Made by a program: the position numbers and the translations under genes. A DNA stretch of 42,466 nt from NCBI GenBank assembly GCA_947493495.1, contig CANLRN010000032.1:1-42466 (forward strand), read 5' to 3'. The notes beneath the pieces are model-generated. The model ran no database searches. It was not told where the DNA came from and saw only the letters and a list, made by a program, of their open reading frames with translations. Shown here piece after piece: positions 24,342 to 32,575 of this stretch (its first letter is position 1; each line of letters begins with the position of its first letter). The stretch is from an uncultured Aquimarina sp. (lineage in GTDB: Bacteria > Bacteroidota > Bacteroidia > Flavobacteriales > Flavobacteriaceae).

Positions 24342-27300
24342 TTAAAAACTCATTTGTAATCCTAAGACAAATGTTCTTGGTCTTGGTTGTGCTGTGATAT
24401 CCAGCCCTCTACCAATAATGGGGTTTATATTTTGATTAAAACCAAAGAAACCATTTTGAAGATTAGCTCTTGGAGCAGAACCAATTTCAGGATCATATCC
24501 AGAGTAGTTAGTTATAGTAAACAAATTTTGGACATTAAGAAATATTCTGGTACTAGATATCCATTCTGAGTTTACTGCTTTCGTCAAATTATAACCTATT
24601 TCTAGTGTTTTAAGTCGAAAGAAAGAACCATCTTCTACAAAGAAATCTGATGGCAATTGATTTCCAGCTGGATCAGTACTACTTACCCTAGGAATACTAT
24701 TACTTGGGTTTTCTGGAGTAAAAGCATCCCTAGCAATTCCAAGTTTATTATCATCTGCAAAGAAAAAACCAAAAAACTTCTGTACATTATAAATTTCATT
24801 TCCTTGCTGACCATTAAAAAATAAGCTGAAATCAAAATCCTTATAGGTTCCACCAAAATTTATTCCATAGGTAAAATCAGGAGTAGGGTCTCCTAAATTC
24901 ACTCTATCTCCATCACCAATAATACCATCTCCATTTACATCTACTCTTCTAAAATCCCCTGGTTGTATGTCATCTCTTCTCTCTTGAGATTCATTTTGTA
25001 ATCCTGGATCATTATTAATTTCTTCTCTGTTTTGATAAATTCCATTGTTTTGAAATCCAAAGAAAAATCCTAGAGGGTTTCCTTCTACATATTGATTAAC
25101 AGTTGTATTTTCTTCGTTAATGCCTGGTCCTAGTAAGGGATTTGGCGATAAGGTTAACTCGTTTTTAATCGCAGCAATATTAAAACCGATATTGTAATTA
25201 AAATCATTTTCGCTATTACTAGAATAAGAAGCCTCAAATTCTATCCCATTATTGTTAATAGATGCTGCATTCTGGATTTGAGCATTACGTGTTCCAGTAT
25301 TAGCTGGTAAAACAACAGGGAGCAATACATCATCATTATCTCTATCAAAATAATCTATGCTTAGTTTTATCGAGTTATCCATCATTGAAAAATCTGCTCC
25401 AACATTAAATGTCTTAGAAGTTTCGAAACTAATTTCTGTATTCGCTACATTTACGATTGCAAATCCTGGTAAATTTGCTCCACCAAAAGAAGTTGCAGAA
25501 TTAGAATTTACTACTGGTTGAAAAACGAAATCTGGTATGTTTTGTGAACCCAATTCGCCATAACCTCCTCTAAGTTTTAACCTATTAATAAAACCATCTT
25601 CTGGCCAAAAATTCTCTCTATCCAATGCCCAACCTAAAGAAAATGAAGGAAATACTCCAATATTTGCATCATTTCTACTAGGGAATTTTGAAGTAGCATC
25701 TCTACGGATAATCCCACTAAAGAAATATTTATTATCATAGTTATAATTCAATCTCCCAAAGTAAGAAAATAGTCTTGAAAGAAATCGACCCCCTCCAGAG
25801 TTTACTATATTATCCGTAAAATTTGCAATATTAGTAATATCATTTGTTAATAAACCTTCTGCATATATTGCTAATGTATTGTTGTCTATTTCTTGTCGTG
25901 CACCTCCAATCAAAACATCTACATTATGATTGCCAAAAGATTTTTTGTAATTAAGAGTCGGTTCTATATTGGTCTGAAATATTTCTCCACGAACTTCTGT
26001 GAGATCATTATCTATATTAACATTGGTTTGAACATCGGGATTTGTAGTTCCTTGACTTACTAGATTAAATGTCGGTTGAAAACTATTACTATACCTATTA
26101 CGATAATCCATCCCTAAATTAAGAGTGGCAGTAAGTCCTTCTATAATCTCATAGCTAACATTAAGATTGGCTAATATATTACGTAACGTATTATCGTCGT
26201 CTAATAAATTAGCTTGCGCAAATTTATTCCCTCCAGCTACACCAAATGTACCAGTATCAACTGCTTCGAAACCACCTTCGTTATTAGGGTTAAATGCATT
26301 AATAATTGGCACTGTAAACCCTTGATTACCAAAAGCTAAATTTTCTGTAAATCTATTTTGTGCAATAGAAATGGAAGGTTTTATTTCAAACTTCCCAAAT
26401 TCAAATTTTGCATTAAGACGGGTGTTGATTCTTTCAAACTCAGAACTAATCAACAATCCATCTTCCTTATAATAATTAGATGAGAAAAAGTAAGAAGAGT
26501 TTTCGCCTCCTCCTTTGATATTAAAACCAATGTCTTGTATACCACCTGAATTGATCGTTAGGTCTTGAAAGTCTGTATTAATTCCTGGATCAGAAATATT
26601 ACCTACTCTACCGTCATTAATCAAACGTTGATTAAGAAACTGAATGTATTCTGGGCCATTTAGAAGATCTAATTTCTTTGATAATGTACTTAATCCACCT
26701 CGTATGTCTATGCTCACTTTTGGCGTAGTATCTTTTTCCCCATGATTGGTAGTCACAATAATAACACCATTTGCTGCTCGAGAACCATAAATTGCAGCCG
26801 AAGTAGCATCTTTAAGAACTTGCAAGTCTTTGATATCTTTTGGGTTAATAAAAGTAATATCATCTACTACTGTACCATCTACAATATATAGTGGAAAAGA
26901 ATTCGTCAAAGAGCTTACTCCACGAACAAATACATTGGCAGGGCTTCCTGGAGCACCACCATTACTTTCTACCTGTACACCTGCTAACTTGCCTTGCAGC
27001 GCAGTGGTTGGATTTGCATTTACGATTTGAGCAATATCCTCAGACTTGATCTGAGAAATAGCACCTGTCACTTCTCTTTTTGATTGAGAACCAAACCCTA
27101 CCACAATAATTTCATCTAAGGCGTTGTCATCTTCTTGCAATGTTATATCAATAACTGATTGCCCATTTACTGGTATTTCTGTAGTTACAAACCCAACATA
27201 ACTAAAAATGAGTATTGCATCTTCTGCTACGTTGTTTAAAACATACTTACCATCAAAATCAGTCGTGGCCCCATTATCAGTGTTTTTCACTAAGATATTT

Positions 27301-27422
27301 ACCCCTGGTAAAGGACCATTAGATTCACTTACGGTACCTGTTATCGTTTGCTGAGCACTAAGATAAGTGGTTGATAGCCCAATAAGTAATATCAGAATAC
27401 GATTGAATACTTTTCGCTTCAT
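24342..27422 (-). CDS. susC: SusC/RagA family TonB-dependent outer-membrane transporter
   Basis: A 1026-residue TonB-dependent receptor. A signal peptide (to about residue 23, ending LSAQQ) is followed by a carboxypeptidase-regulatory-like beta domain (about 24-110), a LDEIIVVGFGSQ segment, and the plug domain with the VFVRGVSSLTNSFPLYIVDG and KDATSAAIYGSRAANGVIIVTT motifs, then the 22-strand barrel ending in a terminal Phe. It imports ligand across the outer membrane using TonB energy. It is the first gene of the minus-strand locus, with a -7 box at 27522-27515 and an 86-base leader. Confidence 0.95.
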   Translation of the reverse strand: MKRKVFNRILILLIGLSTTYLSAQQTITGTVSESNGPLPGVNILVKNTDNGATTDFDGKYVLNNVAEDAILIFSYVGFVTTEIPVNGQSVIDITLQEDDNALDEIIVVGFGSQSKREVTGAISQIKSEDIAQIVNANPTTALQGKLAGVQVESNGGAPGSPANVFVRGVSSLTNSFPLYIVDGTVVDDITFINPKDIKDLQVLKDATSAAIYGSRAANGVIIVTTNHGEKDTTPKVSIDIRGGLSTLSKKLDLLNGPEYIQFLNQRLINDGRVGNISDPGINTDFQDLTINSGGIQDIGFNIKGGGENSSYFFSSNYYKEDGLLISSEFERINTRLNAKFEFGKFEIKPSISIAQNRFTENLAFGNQGFTVPIINAFNPNNEGGFEAVDTGTFGVAGGNKFAQANLLDDDNTLRNILANLNVSYEIIEGLTATLNLGMDYRNRYSNSFQPTFNLVSQGTTNPDVQTNVNIDNDLTEVRGEIFQTNIEPTLNYKKSFGNHNVDVLIGGARQEIDNNTLAIYAEGLLTNDITNIANFTDNIVNSGGGRFLSRLFSYFGRLNYNYDNKYFFSGIIRRDATSKFPSRNDANIGVFPSFSLGWALDRENFWPEDGFINRLKLRGGYGELGSQNIPDFVFQPVVNSNSATSFGGANLPGFAIVNVANTEISFETSKTFNVGADFSMMDNSIKLSIDYFDRDNDDVLLPVVLPANTGTRNAQIQNAASINNNGIEFEASYSSNSENDFNYNIGFNIAAIKNELTLSPNPLLGPGINEENTTVNQYVEGNPLGFFFGFQNNGIYQNREEINNDPGLQNESQERRDDIQPGDFRRVDVNGDGIIGDGDRVNLGDPTPDFTYGINFGGTYKDFDFSLFFNGQQGNEIYNVQKFFGFFFADDNKLGIARDAFTPENPSNSIPRVSSTDPAGNQLPSDFFVEDGSFFRLKTLEIGYNLTKAVNSEWISSTRIFLNVQNLFTITNYSGYDPEIGSAPRANLQNGFFGFNQNINPIIGRGLDITAQPRPRTFVLGLQMSF

Positions 27423-27514
27423 ATGATTCGTGTTTTGTTAATAAATTATATTTAAAAAAAAGAAAGCCCTAATATGCGTAACTTAATAATGCTATGATAC
27501 ACTATGCTACTATA

Positions 27515-27522
27515 CAAAAGTA
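27515..27522 (-). promoter_or_regulatory. Promoter -7 box for the susC-galE locus
   Basis: On the minus strand TACTTTTG fits TAnnTTTG exactly, about 93 bp upstream of the susC ATG. No TTG lies at the expected -33 distance, as is common for promoters needing an activator. The intergenic stretch (27423-27713) is otherwise AT-rich and holds no gene. Confidence 0.5.
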
Positions 27523-27713
27523 ATTTATTTTTCTTATTTTAAAAATTTTAAGACAATAATTTTAAATTAATCATAAAAATTAACTTAAAAAAATGTTAAT
27601 GATGTATTATTAATTCCTTTGTTAATTATTTAAAATCTATACACATTTTATATCATACGTACTTTAAGTTAATAGAATTTATTTTTTTATAATCGACCAG
27701 AACAAGTTGATTC

Positions 27714-28730
27714 TTATAAAGAATTACGCTGCCTAAGATAGGTAGGAACAACTTCTCTGATAAGATCTCCTTCTTTAACAAAAGTTGCTGCTTTTTTAGC
27801 CATCATCTCAAAATCCGTAGAGATAGTTGTGATCCCTCCGAATGCAATTTCTTTTACAATATTATCATCGTGAGCTAGAATACCAATATCTGATCCTATA
27901 CGATATTCCATTTTTCGAACATCTTTTAGGACTTTCCATAATTGACTATCGCTAATCGTAAAGTAAGCAGTTCCCTTTTTTAGGGTATTAGGTTCATAAC
28001 TTTCTACGATCTGTCCATTCATACTATAGTCTTTAACAAATCGATTGAATGCAAGCAAAATCTCAGGCGGAAAGTCTGAGTTTTCTTTAAAAAAAAGAGT
28101 GAAATTTTTGTACTTGAGCAGTCGTGGGATTAATTCTACTAATTTTTGATAGGTAATATTCTCAAATTCTTGTGAAACATATGAATATTTCTTTGGCATT
28201 TTTAGATATCTATCTACTACAAGTAATCTATCAAAAGGTATTTTTTGAAGCATAACAGTTACTTCTTCTTGCTGTATAGGTGCTATGACATACATACCAT
28301 ATTTTCTAGATATATTATCCATAATAGTCTTAAATAGATTAAGATTATTATGATGAAAAAAAACATCAATATGATATCGTTTACCTAACTCTTCTCTAAA
28401 AGTGTTATAAAAATCTTCTTGAAAACTATGAAATGCAAAAAGAATTAAAGCCACTTTTAGGGTAACATTAGTCTCTTTGCTAATAATATAATACCCTTTT
28501 AGGTTTTTAGACTCTACGAGTCCTCTCTCTTTTAACTCAGTATATGCTTTTACAAAAGTTTTTCTTGCATATCCAATTTCTGCTACCATCTCATTGATAG
28601 ATGGTAGTTTATCACCAACCTTAAGAATACCAGAATCAATAGCTCCTATAATGCCATGAACAATTTGTTCATGTTTAGATATAGTATTTATATCCTGCAA
28701 GTCATATATTTTTTCTAGTAATGTAGACAT
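27714..28730 (-). CDS. GntR-family regulator with LacI-type sugar-binding domain
   Basis: A 338-residue cytoplasmic regulator. Residues about 20-85 form a GntR winged helix: QIVHGIIGAIDSGILKVGDKLPS, the NEMVAEIGYARKTFVKAY recognition region, and ELKERGLVESKNLKGYYI. The rest resembles the periplasmic-binding-protein-like sugar sensor of LacI regulators, a combination common in Bacteroidetes sugar loci. ATG 28730 is chosen over the TTG immediately before it. It stands just upstream of susC on the same strand with a 291-bp gap, and 48 bp after the Nudix regulator gene. It probably controls the susC locus and/or galKT by sensing a sugar or sugar phosphate. Confidence 0.85.
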   Translation of the reverse strand: MSTLLEKIYDLQDINTISKHEQIVHGIIGAIDSGILKVGDKLPSINEMVAEIGYARKTFVKAYTELKERGLVESKNLKGYYIISKETNVTLKVALILFAFHSFQEDFYNTFREELGKRYHIDVFFHHNNLNLFKTIMDNISRKYGMYVIAPIQQEEVTVMLQKIPFDRLLVVDRYLKMPKKYSYVSQEFENITYQKLVELIPRLLKYKNFTLFFKENSDFPPEILLAFNRFVKDYSMNGQIVESYEPNTLKKGTAYFTISDSQLWKVLKDVRKMEYRIGSDIGILAHDDNIVKEIAFGGITTISTDFEMMAKKAATFVKEGDLIREVVPTYLRQRNSL

Positions 28731-28778
28731 CAAATTAGAATATTAGTTTTTGATATTTTATAAATTTACAGCTAAATA

Positions 28779-29471
28779 CTAGATTTCAAAATTATATCCT
28801 GATTCTTGAAGCTTTTTATACTTACTATAATCAAATTTATAAAGATAAGCTCCTTTCTTAGAACTTAATTTGTCTTTCTCATCTAATTTAATGATGACAT
28901 CAAATGTTAAAATCTTTTTCCTAAAATTTCGTGGATCTAATGTTCTTCTGTAAATCGCTTCATACAGTTTTTGTAATTGAGGGATTGTAAATTTTTCTGG
29001 CAGAAGTTCGAATCCGATTGGCTTATATCTTACAATTTCTTCAATTCTTTTTAGTGCATCAAATGTCATCTGATTATGATCGAGAATAAGATTTGGTATT
29101 ATATCTATGTCAAACCATTTTGCTCCATTTTCTTCTACTATTTTTTTTGTATCATCACCTATTCGTATCAGAGCATATTGAGCAATCGAAATACAGCGAT
29201 ACCCTGGATCTCTATCTATTAGACTATATGTTTTTAATTCTTTCATATAGACGTTTTTTAAACCTGTAAACTCTTCTAAGATTCTTTTTGAGGCATCAGA
29301 AACACTTTCCCCAATATTAACAAAACTACCTATTAATGAGAGTGAACCCTTAAAAGGATCGATTTTTCGATTAAAAACAAGTAGTTTTAATTTGCCATTA
29401 CTAAATCCAAAAATGATACAATCTACTGCTACGTAAAATTTATCCTTTTTTTGATACAAGTTCTTTTTCAA
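28779..29471 (-). CDS. Nudix-fold transcriptional regulator (NrtR/AraR-like) with degenerate Nudix box
   Basis: A 230-residue protein with an N-terminal Nudix domain (about 10-145) and a C-terminal winged helix (about 150-225, including the EKFTIPQLQKLYEAIYRR and DPRNFRKKI segments). The canonical box GX5EX7REUXEEXGU is altered at residues 49-71. Glu55, Arg63, Glu67 and Gly70 remain, but the first Gly is Ser49, the Glu after Arg63 is Ile64, and the second Glu of EE is Phe68. It is therefore likely a sensor rather than a hydrolase, as in the Bacteroides arabinose regulator AraR of this family. No ATG precedes the conserved region, so TTG 29471 is the likely start. Divergent from galK, it probably controls galactose genes. 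Confidence 0.8.
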   Translation of the reverse strand: MKKNLYQKKDKFYVAVDCIIFGFSNGKLKLLVFNRKIDPFKGSLSLIGSFVNIGESVSDASKRILEEFTGLKNVYMKELKTYSLIDRDPGYRCISIAQYALIRIGDDTKKIVEENGAKWFDIDIIPNLILDHNQMTFDALKRIEEIVRYKPIGFELLPEKFTIPQLQKLYEAIYRRTLDPRNFRKKILTFDVIIKLDEKDKLSSKKGAYLYKFDYSKYKKLQESGYNFEI

Positions 29472-29556
29472 GGTGCGAAAATTTTATAAAGAAAATTGGA
29501 CTTAGACTACGCAATTCATTATTTAAGCAGTATTACTAGTCAATCAAAACATCGTT

Positions 29557-29749
29557 TTTTACACAGATTAAAAAAAAACCAATATAGCTGACCCACAATT
29601 ATATATAATATTATAATATTGCGAAAAAATAAATTACGGAAGCAATTTTTACACATATTGAGCTTCTGTTGCAAAATAAGAAAAAAATATAGCATTATAA
29701 TAAACGTAAAATTTACATTTATTATATTTGCCTAATTTTACGTGTAAAA
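29557..29749. promoter_or_regulatory. Regulatory region of galK with repeated TTTTACAC elements and -7 box
   Basis: The octamer TTTTACAC occurs at 29557-29564 and 29647-29654, and in reverse orientation (GTGTAAAA) at 29742-29749. The last copy lies within the palindrome TTTTAC-GT-GTAAAA (29736-29749). A second small palindrome, GTAAA-A-TTTAC, is at 29706-29716. The -7 box TATATTTG of galK is at 29723-29730, so the last operator would cover the start point near 29737. The region lies between divergent nudix-regulator and galK genes. Either nearby regulator could bind here. Confidence 0.5.
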
Positions 29750-29767
29750 CTTTAATTATATCAATTG

Positions 29768-30940
29768 ATGTATAAAGATCAAATACTTAAAAGGATGAAT
29801 GAAAGACATAAAGACTTTATAAACAGTTTTACTAAAGAATTAGTAGTTCACTCTCCTGGCAGAATTAATTTTATTGGAGAGCATACGGATTACAATAATG
29901 GTTTTGTGATGCCTACCGCTATTGATAAAAAGATAGTATTTTCTTTTCAGAAAAATAATTCTGAGCATCAATGTAAGGTATATAGCACTACCTATGACAA
30001 GATGCTTGACATAGATTTAACCAACGTACAACCTAGCGAAGAGGAATGGGAAAATTATATTCTTGGAGTAATATATGAGATTTCAAAAATCACAAATAAA
30101 GTAAAAGGTTTTGATTGTTTGATAGAGAGCCAATTACCTATTGGCGCAGGAATTAGTTCATCTGCAGCATTAGAATGCGGATTAGCATATGGACTGAATA
30201 CTATTTTTGATCTCGGATTATCAAATATTGATATTGTAGAACTCTCACAACGCGCAGAACATAATTATGTTGGGACCAAATGCGGAATTATGGATCAGTT
30301 TGCCTCTGTGATGAGTCTGGATAAAAAAGTAATTCTTTTAGATTGTAAAACCCAAGAACATCGATTGATAGAAGCTAATTTTGATCCTTATAAAATAGTA
30401 CTACTGAATACAAATATTTCTCATAGCCTTGCTTCTAGTGAGTATAATACTCGCAGGGAAGAATGTGAGAAAGTAGTACAAATAATTTCTAAAGAAAATA
30501 AGAACATAACATCTCTTCGAGATATTAGCATAAACGTTTTAGACAACTATAAAGATCAGCTCACAGCTACACATTACAATAGAGCTTCTTATGTAATTGA
30601 GGAAAATGCAAGAGTACTTCAGGCTTCGGAGTCACTAGAAAATGGAGACTTAAACAGATTTGGCCAGCTTATGTATCAATCCCATAGAGGATTACAACAT
30701 CTATATGCCGTAAGTTGCCCAGAGTTAGATTTTTTAGTTGATTTTTCTGAAGATAATGCTCAGATTATAGGCAGTAGAATGATGGGAGGTGGTTTTGGTG
30801 GTTGTACTATAAATTTGATTCATCAGGATGCGATAGAGGACTATTTAGTAAAAGTAAAAGCTGCATACAAGAAACAGTTTAATATAGAGTTAACTTCTTT
30901 TATAACAGTTCCTAGTCAAGGAACTTCAATACAGGCATAA
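29768..30940 (+). CDS. galK: Galactokinase
   Basis: A 390-residue GHMP kinase that phosphorylates galactose at C1 with ATP. The galactokinase signature GRINFIGEHTDYNNGFVMP is at residues 31-49, the ATP-binding PIGAGISSSAALE loop near 120-135, and the catalytic Asp in GTKCGIMDQFAS near 175-185. The C-terminal GGGFGGCTI motif is also present. ATG 29768 is preferred to the TTG directly before it. It is the first gene of the galKT operon, two bases upstream of galT. With galT and galE it forms the complete Leloir set. Confidence 0.96.
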   Translation: MYKDQILKRMNERHKDFINSFTKELVVHSPGRINFIGEHTDYNNGFVMPTAIDKKIVFSFQKNNSEHQCKVYSTTYDKMLDIDLTNVQPSEEEWENYILGVIYEISKITNKVKGFDCLIESQLPIGAGISSSAALECGLAYGLNTIFDLGLSNIDIVELSQRAEHNYVGTKCGIMDQFASVMSLDKKVILLDCKTQEHRLIEANFDPYKIVLLNTNISHSLASSEYNTRREECEKVVQIISKENKNITSLRDISINVLDNYKDQLTATHYNRASYVIEENARVLQASESLENGDLNRFGQLMYQSHRGLQHLYAVSCPELDFLVDFSEDNAQIIGSRMMGGGFGGCTINLIHQDAIEDYLVKVKAAYKKQFNIELTSFITVPSQGTSIQA

Positions 30941-30942
30941 TT

Positions 30943-31980
30943 ATGCATGATTTTAATGATAATCCACATAGAAGATATAATATCTTAACGGGAGAATGGG
31001 TACTGGTATCACCGCATAGAACAAAAAGACCCTGGCAAGGAAAAAATGAAGAACCTACTAAGTTTCCTGAAATACAGTATAATCCTACTTGCTATCTATG
31101 TCCAGGAAACACAAGAGCCAGTGGAGATACCAATCCTAAGTATGATAAACCGTATGCTTTTACTAATGATTTTGCTGCATTATTACCTGATGTTCCTGAA
31201 ACTAATTATAGAGAGGGTTTACTAAAAGCAGATTCAGAAAGTGGTATATGTAGGGTAGTTTGTTTCTCACCTAATCACGCATTGACACTACCTATTATGG
31301 ATCTTAGCGATATCCAAGAGGTAATTAATTTATGGAAAAATGAGTATGTAGATTTAGGAAAGAAAGATGGTATTAATTACGTTCAGATTTTTGAGAATAA
31401 AGGATCAATTATGGGATGTAGTAATCCACATCCTCATGGACAAATTTGGGCACAAAGATCGATTCCTGAAGAGATTATAAAAAAAACCAGAGAGCAAAAA
31501 CAATATTGGGATACCCATAAAAAATCGCTACTAAGCTCTTATATAGAACAAGAATTAGCACTAAAAGAAAGAATATTAGTAGAGAATGAACACTTTGTAG
31601 CTCTAGTTCCTTATTGGGCTGTATGGCCATATGAGACTATGATTATCCCGAAAAGGCATTTGCAAAAGATCAATCAGCTTACTACAGATGAAATTCAAAG
31701 TTTTGCAGAAGTTATCAAAACACTAACTACTAAGTATGATAATGTTTTTAAAACATCGTTCCCCTATTCTTCAGGAATACATCAAGCTCCAACTAATGGA
31801 TCCGCCTATGATGAGTGGCACCTACACATGTCTTTTTATCCACCACTACTAAGATCGGCAACCGTAAAGAAATTTATGGTTGGATATGAGATGTTTGCGA
31901 ATCCGCAAAGAGATATTACAGCAGAACAAGCTGCTAAAACAATCAGGGAGCAGTCTGAAATCCATTATACTAAAACTTAA
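30943..31980 (+). CDS. galT: Galactose-1-phosphate uridylyltransferase
   Basis: A 345-residue HIT-superfamily enzyme that exchanges galactose-1-phosphate and UDP-glucose. Metal-binding Cys50 and Cys53 (CYLC) and the active-site motif SNPHPHGQIWA are present, with the nucleophile His165 in HPH. A later HLHMSFYPP segment completes the second metal site. It begins two bases after galK, so the genes are cotranscribed. Its stop is only three bases from the stop of the convergent methionine sulfoxide reductase gene, with no obvious terminator between them. Confidence 0.96.
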   Translation: MHDFNDNPHRRYNILTGEWVLVSPHRTKRPWQGKNEEPTKFPEIQYNPTCYLCPGNTRASGDTNPKYDKPYAFTNDFAALLPDVPETNYREGLLKADSESGICRVVCFSPNHALTLPIMDLSDIQEVINLWKNEYVDLGKKDGINYVQIFENKGSIMGCSNPHPHGQIWAQRSIPEEIIKKTREQKQYWDTHKKSLLSSYIEQELALKERILVENEHFVALVPYWAVWPYETMIIPKRHLQKINQLTTDEIQSFAEVIKTLTTKYDNVFKTSFPYSSGIHQAPTNGSAYDEWHLHMSFYPPLLRSATVKKFMVGYEMFANPQRDITAEQAAKTIREQSEIHYTKT

Positions 31981-31983
31981 AAA

Positions 31984-32439
31984 CTATATGATTTTAGAAA
32001 CTTCTTGATTTACAAACTCTAAGAACCTTTCATCTTTTTCGGTAAAAGGATCAGCAGTCTGAGAATCAATGTCTATCTGGCCAATATTTTCTCCATCTTT
32101 GAAAAGAGGAATTACGATTTCAGATTTTACAGTAAAACTACAGGCTATATAATTATCTTGAGCCTTTACATCAGGAACTACAAAATTTTGGTTAGAAACA
32201 GCTACCTGTCCACAAATCCCTCTCCCAAATGGGATAATATGATGTTGCGTTTTTTCTCCAACATACGTTCGCAACTTTAACTCTTCTTTATCCCCGTTCC
32301 GAAAATAAAAACCAACCCAGTCATAATATTCTATAGAATCTTTAAGCAATTGGCATATCATAGTTAACCTATCGGTAACCAGTAGATTTTCGTTCCCTAG
32401 TATATCAGAAACTTTTCCTTTTAAGTCTTCAAATAGCAT
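31984..32439 (-). CDS. msrC: GAF-domain free methionine-(R)-sulfoxide reductase
   Basis: A 151-residue single GAF domain protein that reduces free methionine-R-sulfoxide. It follows the fRMsr pattern: YDWVGFYF, IPFGRGICGQVA (Cys76), VVPDV, NYIACSFTVKSEIVIPL (Cys100) and GQIDIDS. Cys76 and Cys100 match two of the three cysteines of the E. coli enzyme (94 and 118). The position of the third (84) is His66 here, so resolution may work differently. It is a stress gene unrelated to the sugar locus, facing galT. Confidence 0.85.
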   Translation of the reverse strand: MLFEDLKGKVSDILGNENLLVTDRLTMICQLLKDSIEYYDWVGFYFRNGDKEELKLRTYVGEKTQHHIIPFGRGICGQVAVSNQNFVVPDVKAQDNYIACSFTVKSEIVIPLFKDGENIGQIDIDSQTADPFTEKDERFLEFVNQEVSKII

Positions 32440-32559
32440 TCAAACAATTTTTAGTCAAAAATATTTAAAATATTCATACCATTATCCTGTATCCTATGGT
32501 ATACTTTTGTTAAATTTTTATAATAGAAGTATAAAATATAAGATGTTATAATTATTACG

Positions 32560-32567
32560 TACTTTTG
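32560..32567 (+). promoter_or_regulatory. -7 box very close to the HYC_CC_PP start
   Basis: TACTTTTG matches the -7 consensus, and its last base is only 8 bases before ATG 32576. If used, the transcript would have almost no leader. A second identical octamer at 32502-32509 would give a leader of about 60 bases. Neither has a clear TTG at -33. Confidence 0.4.
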
Positions 32568-32575
32568 TAAACATA

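Noticed and set aside
29607..29620. 14-bp palindrome AATATTATAATATT upstream of galK
   Set aside because: Made only of A and T in a very AT-rich region, so chance is a sufficient explanation.
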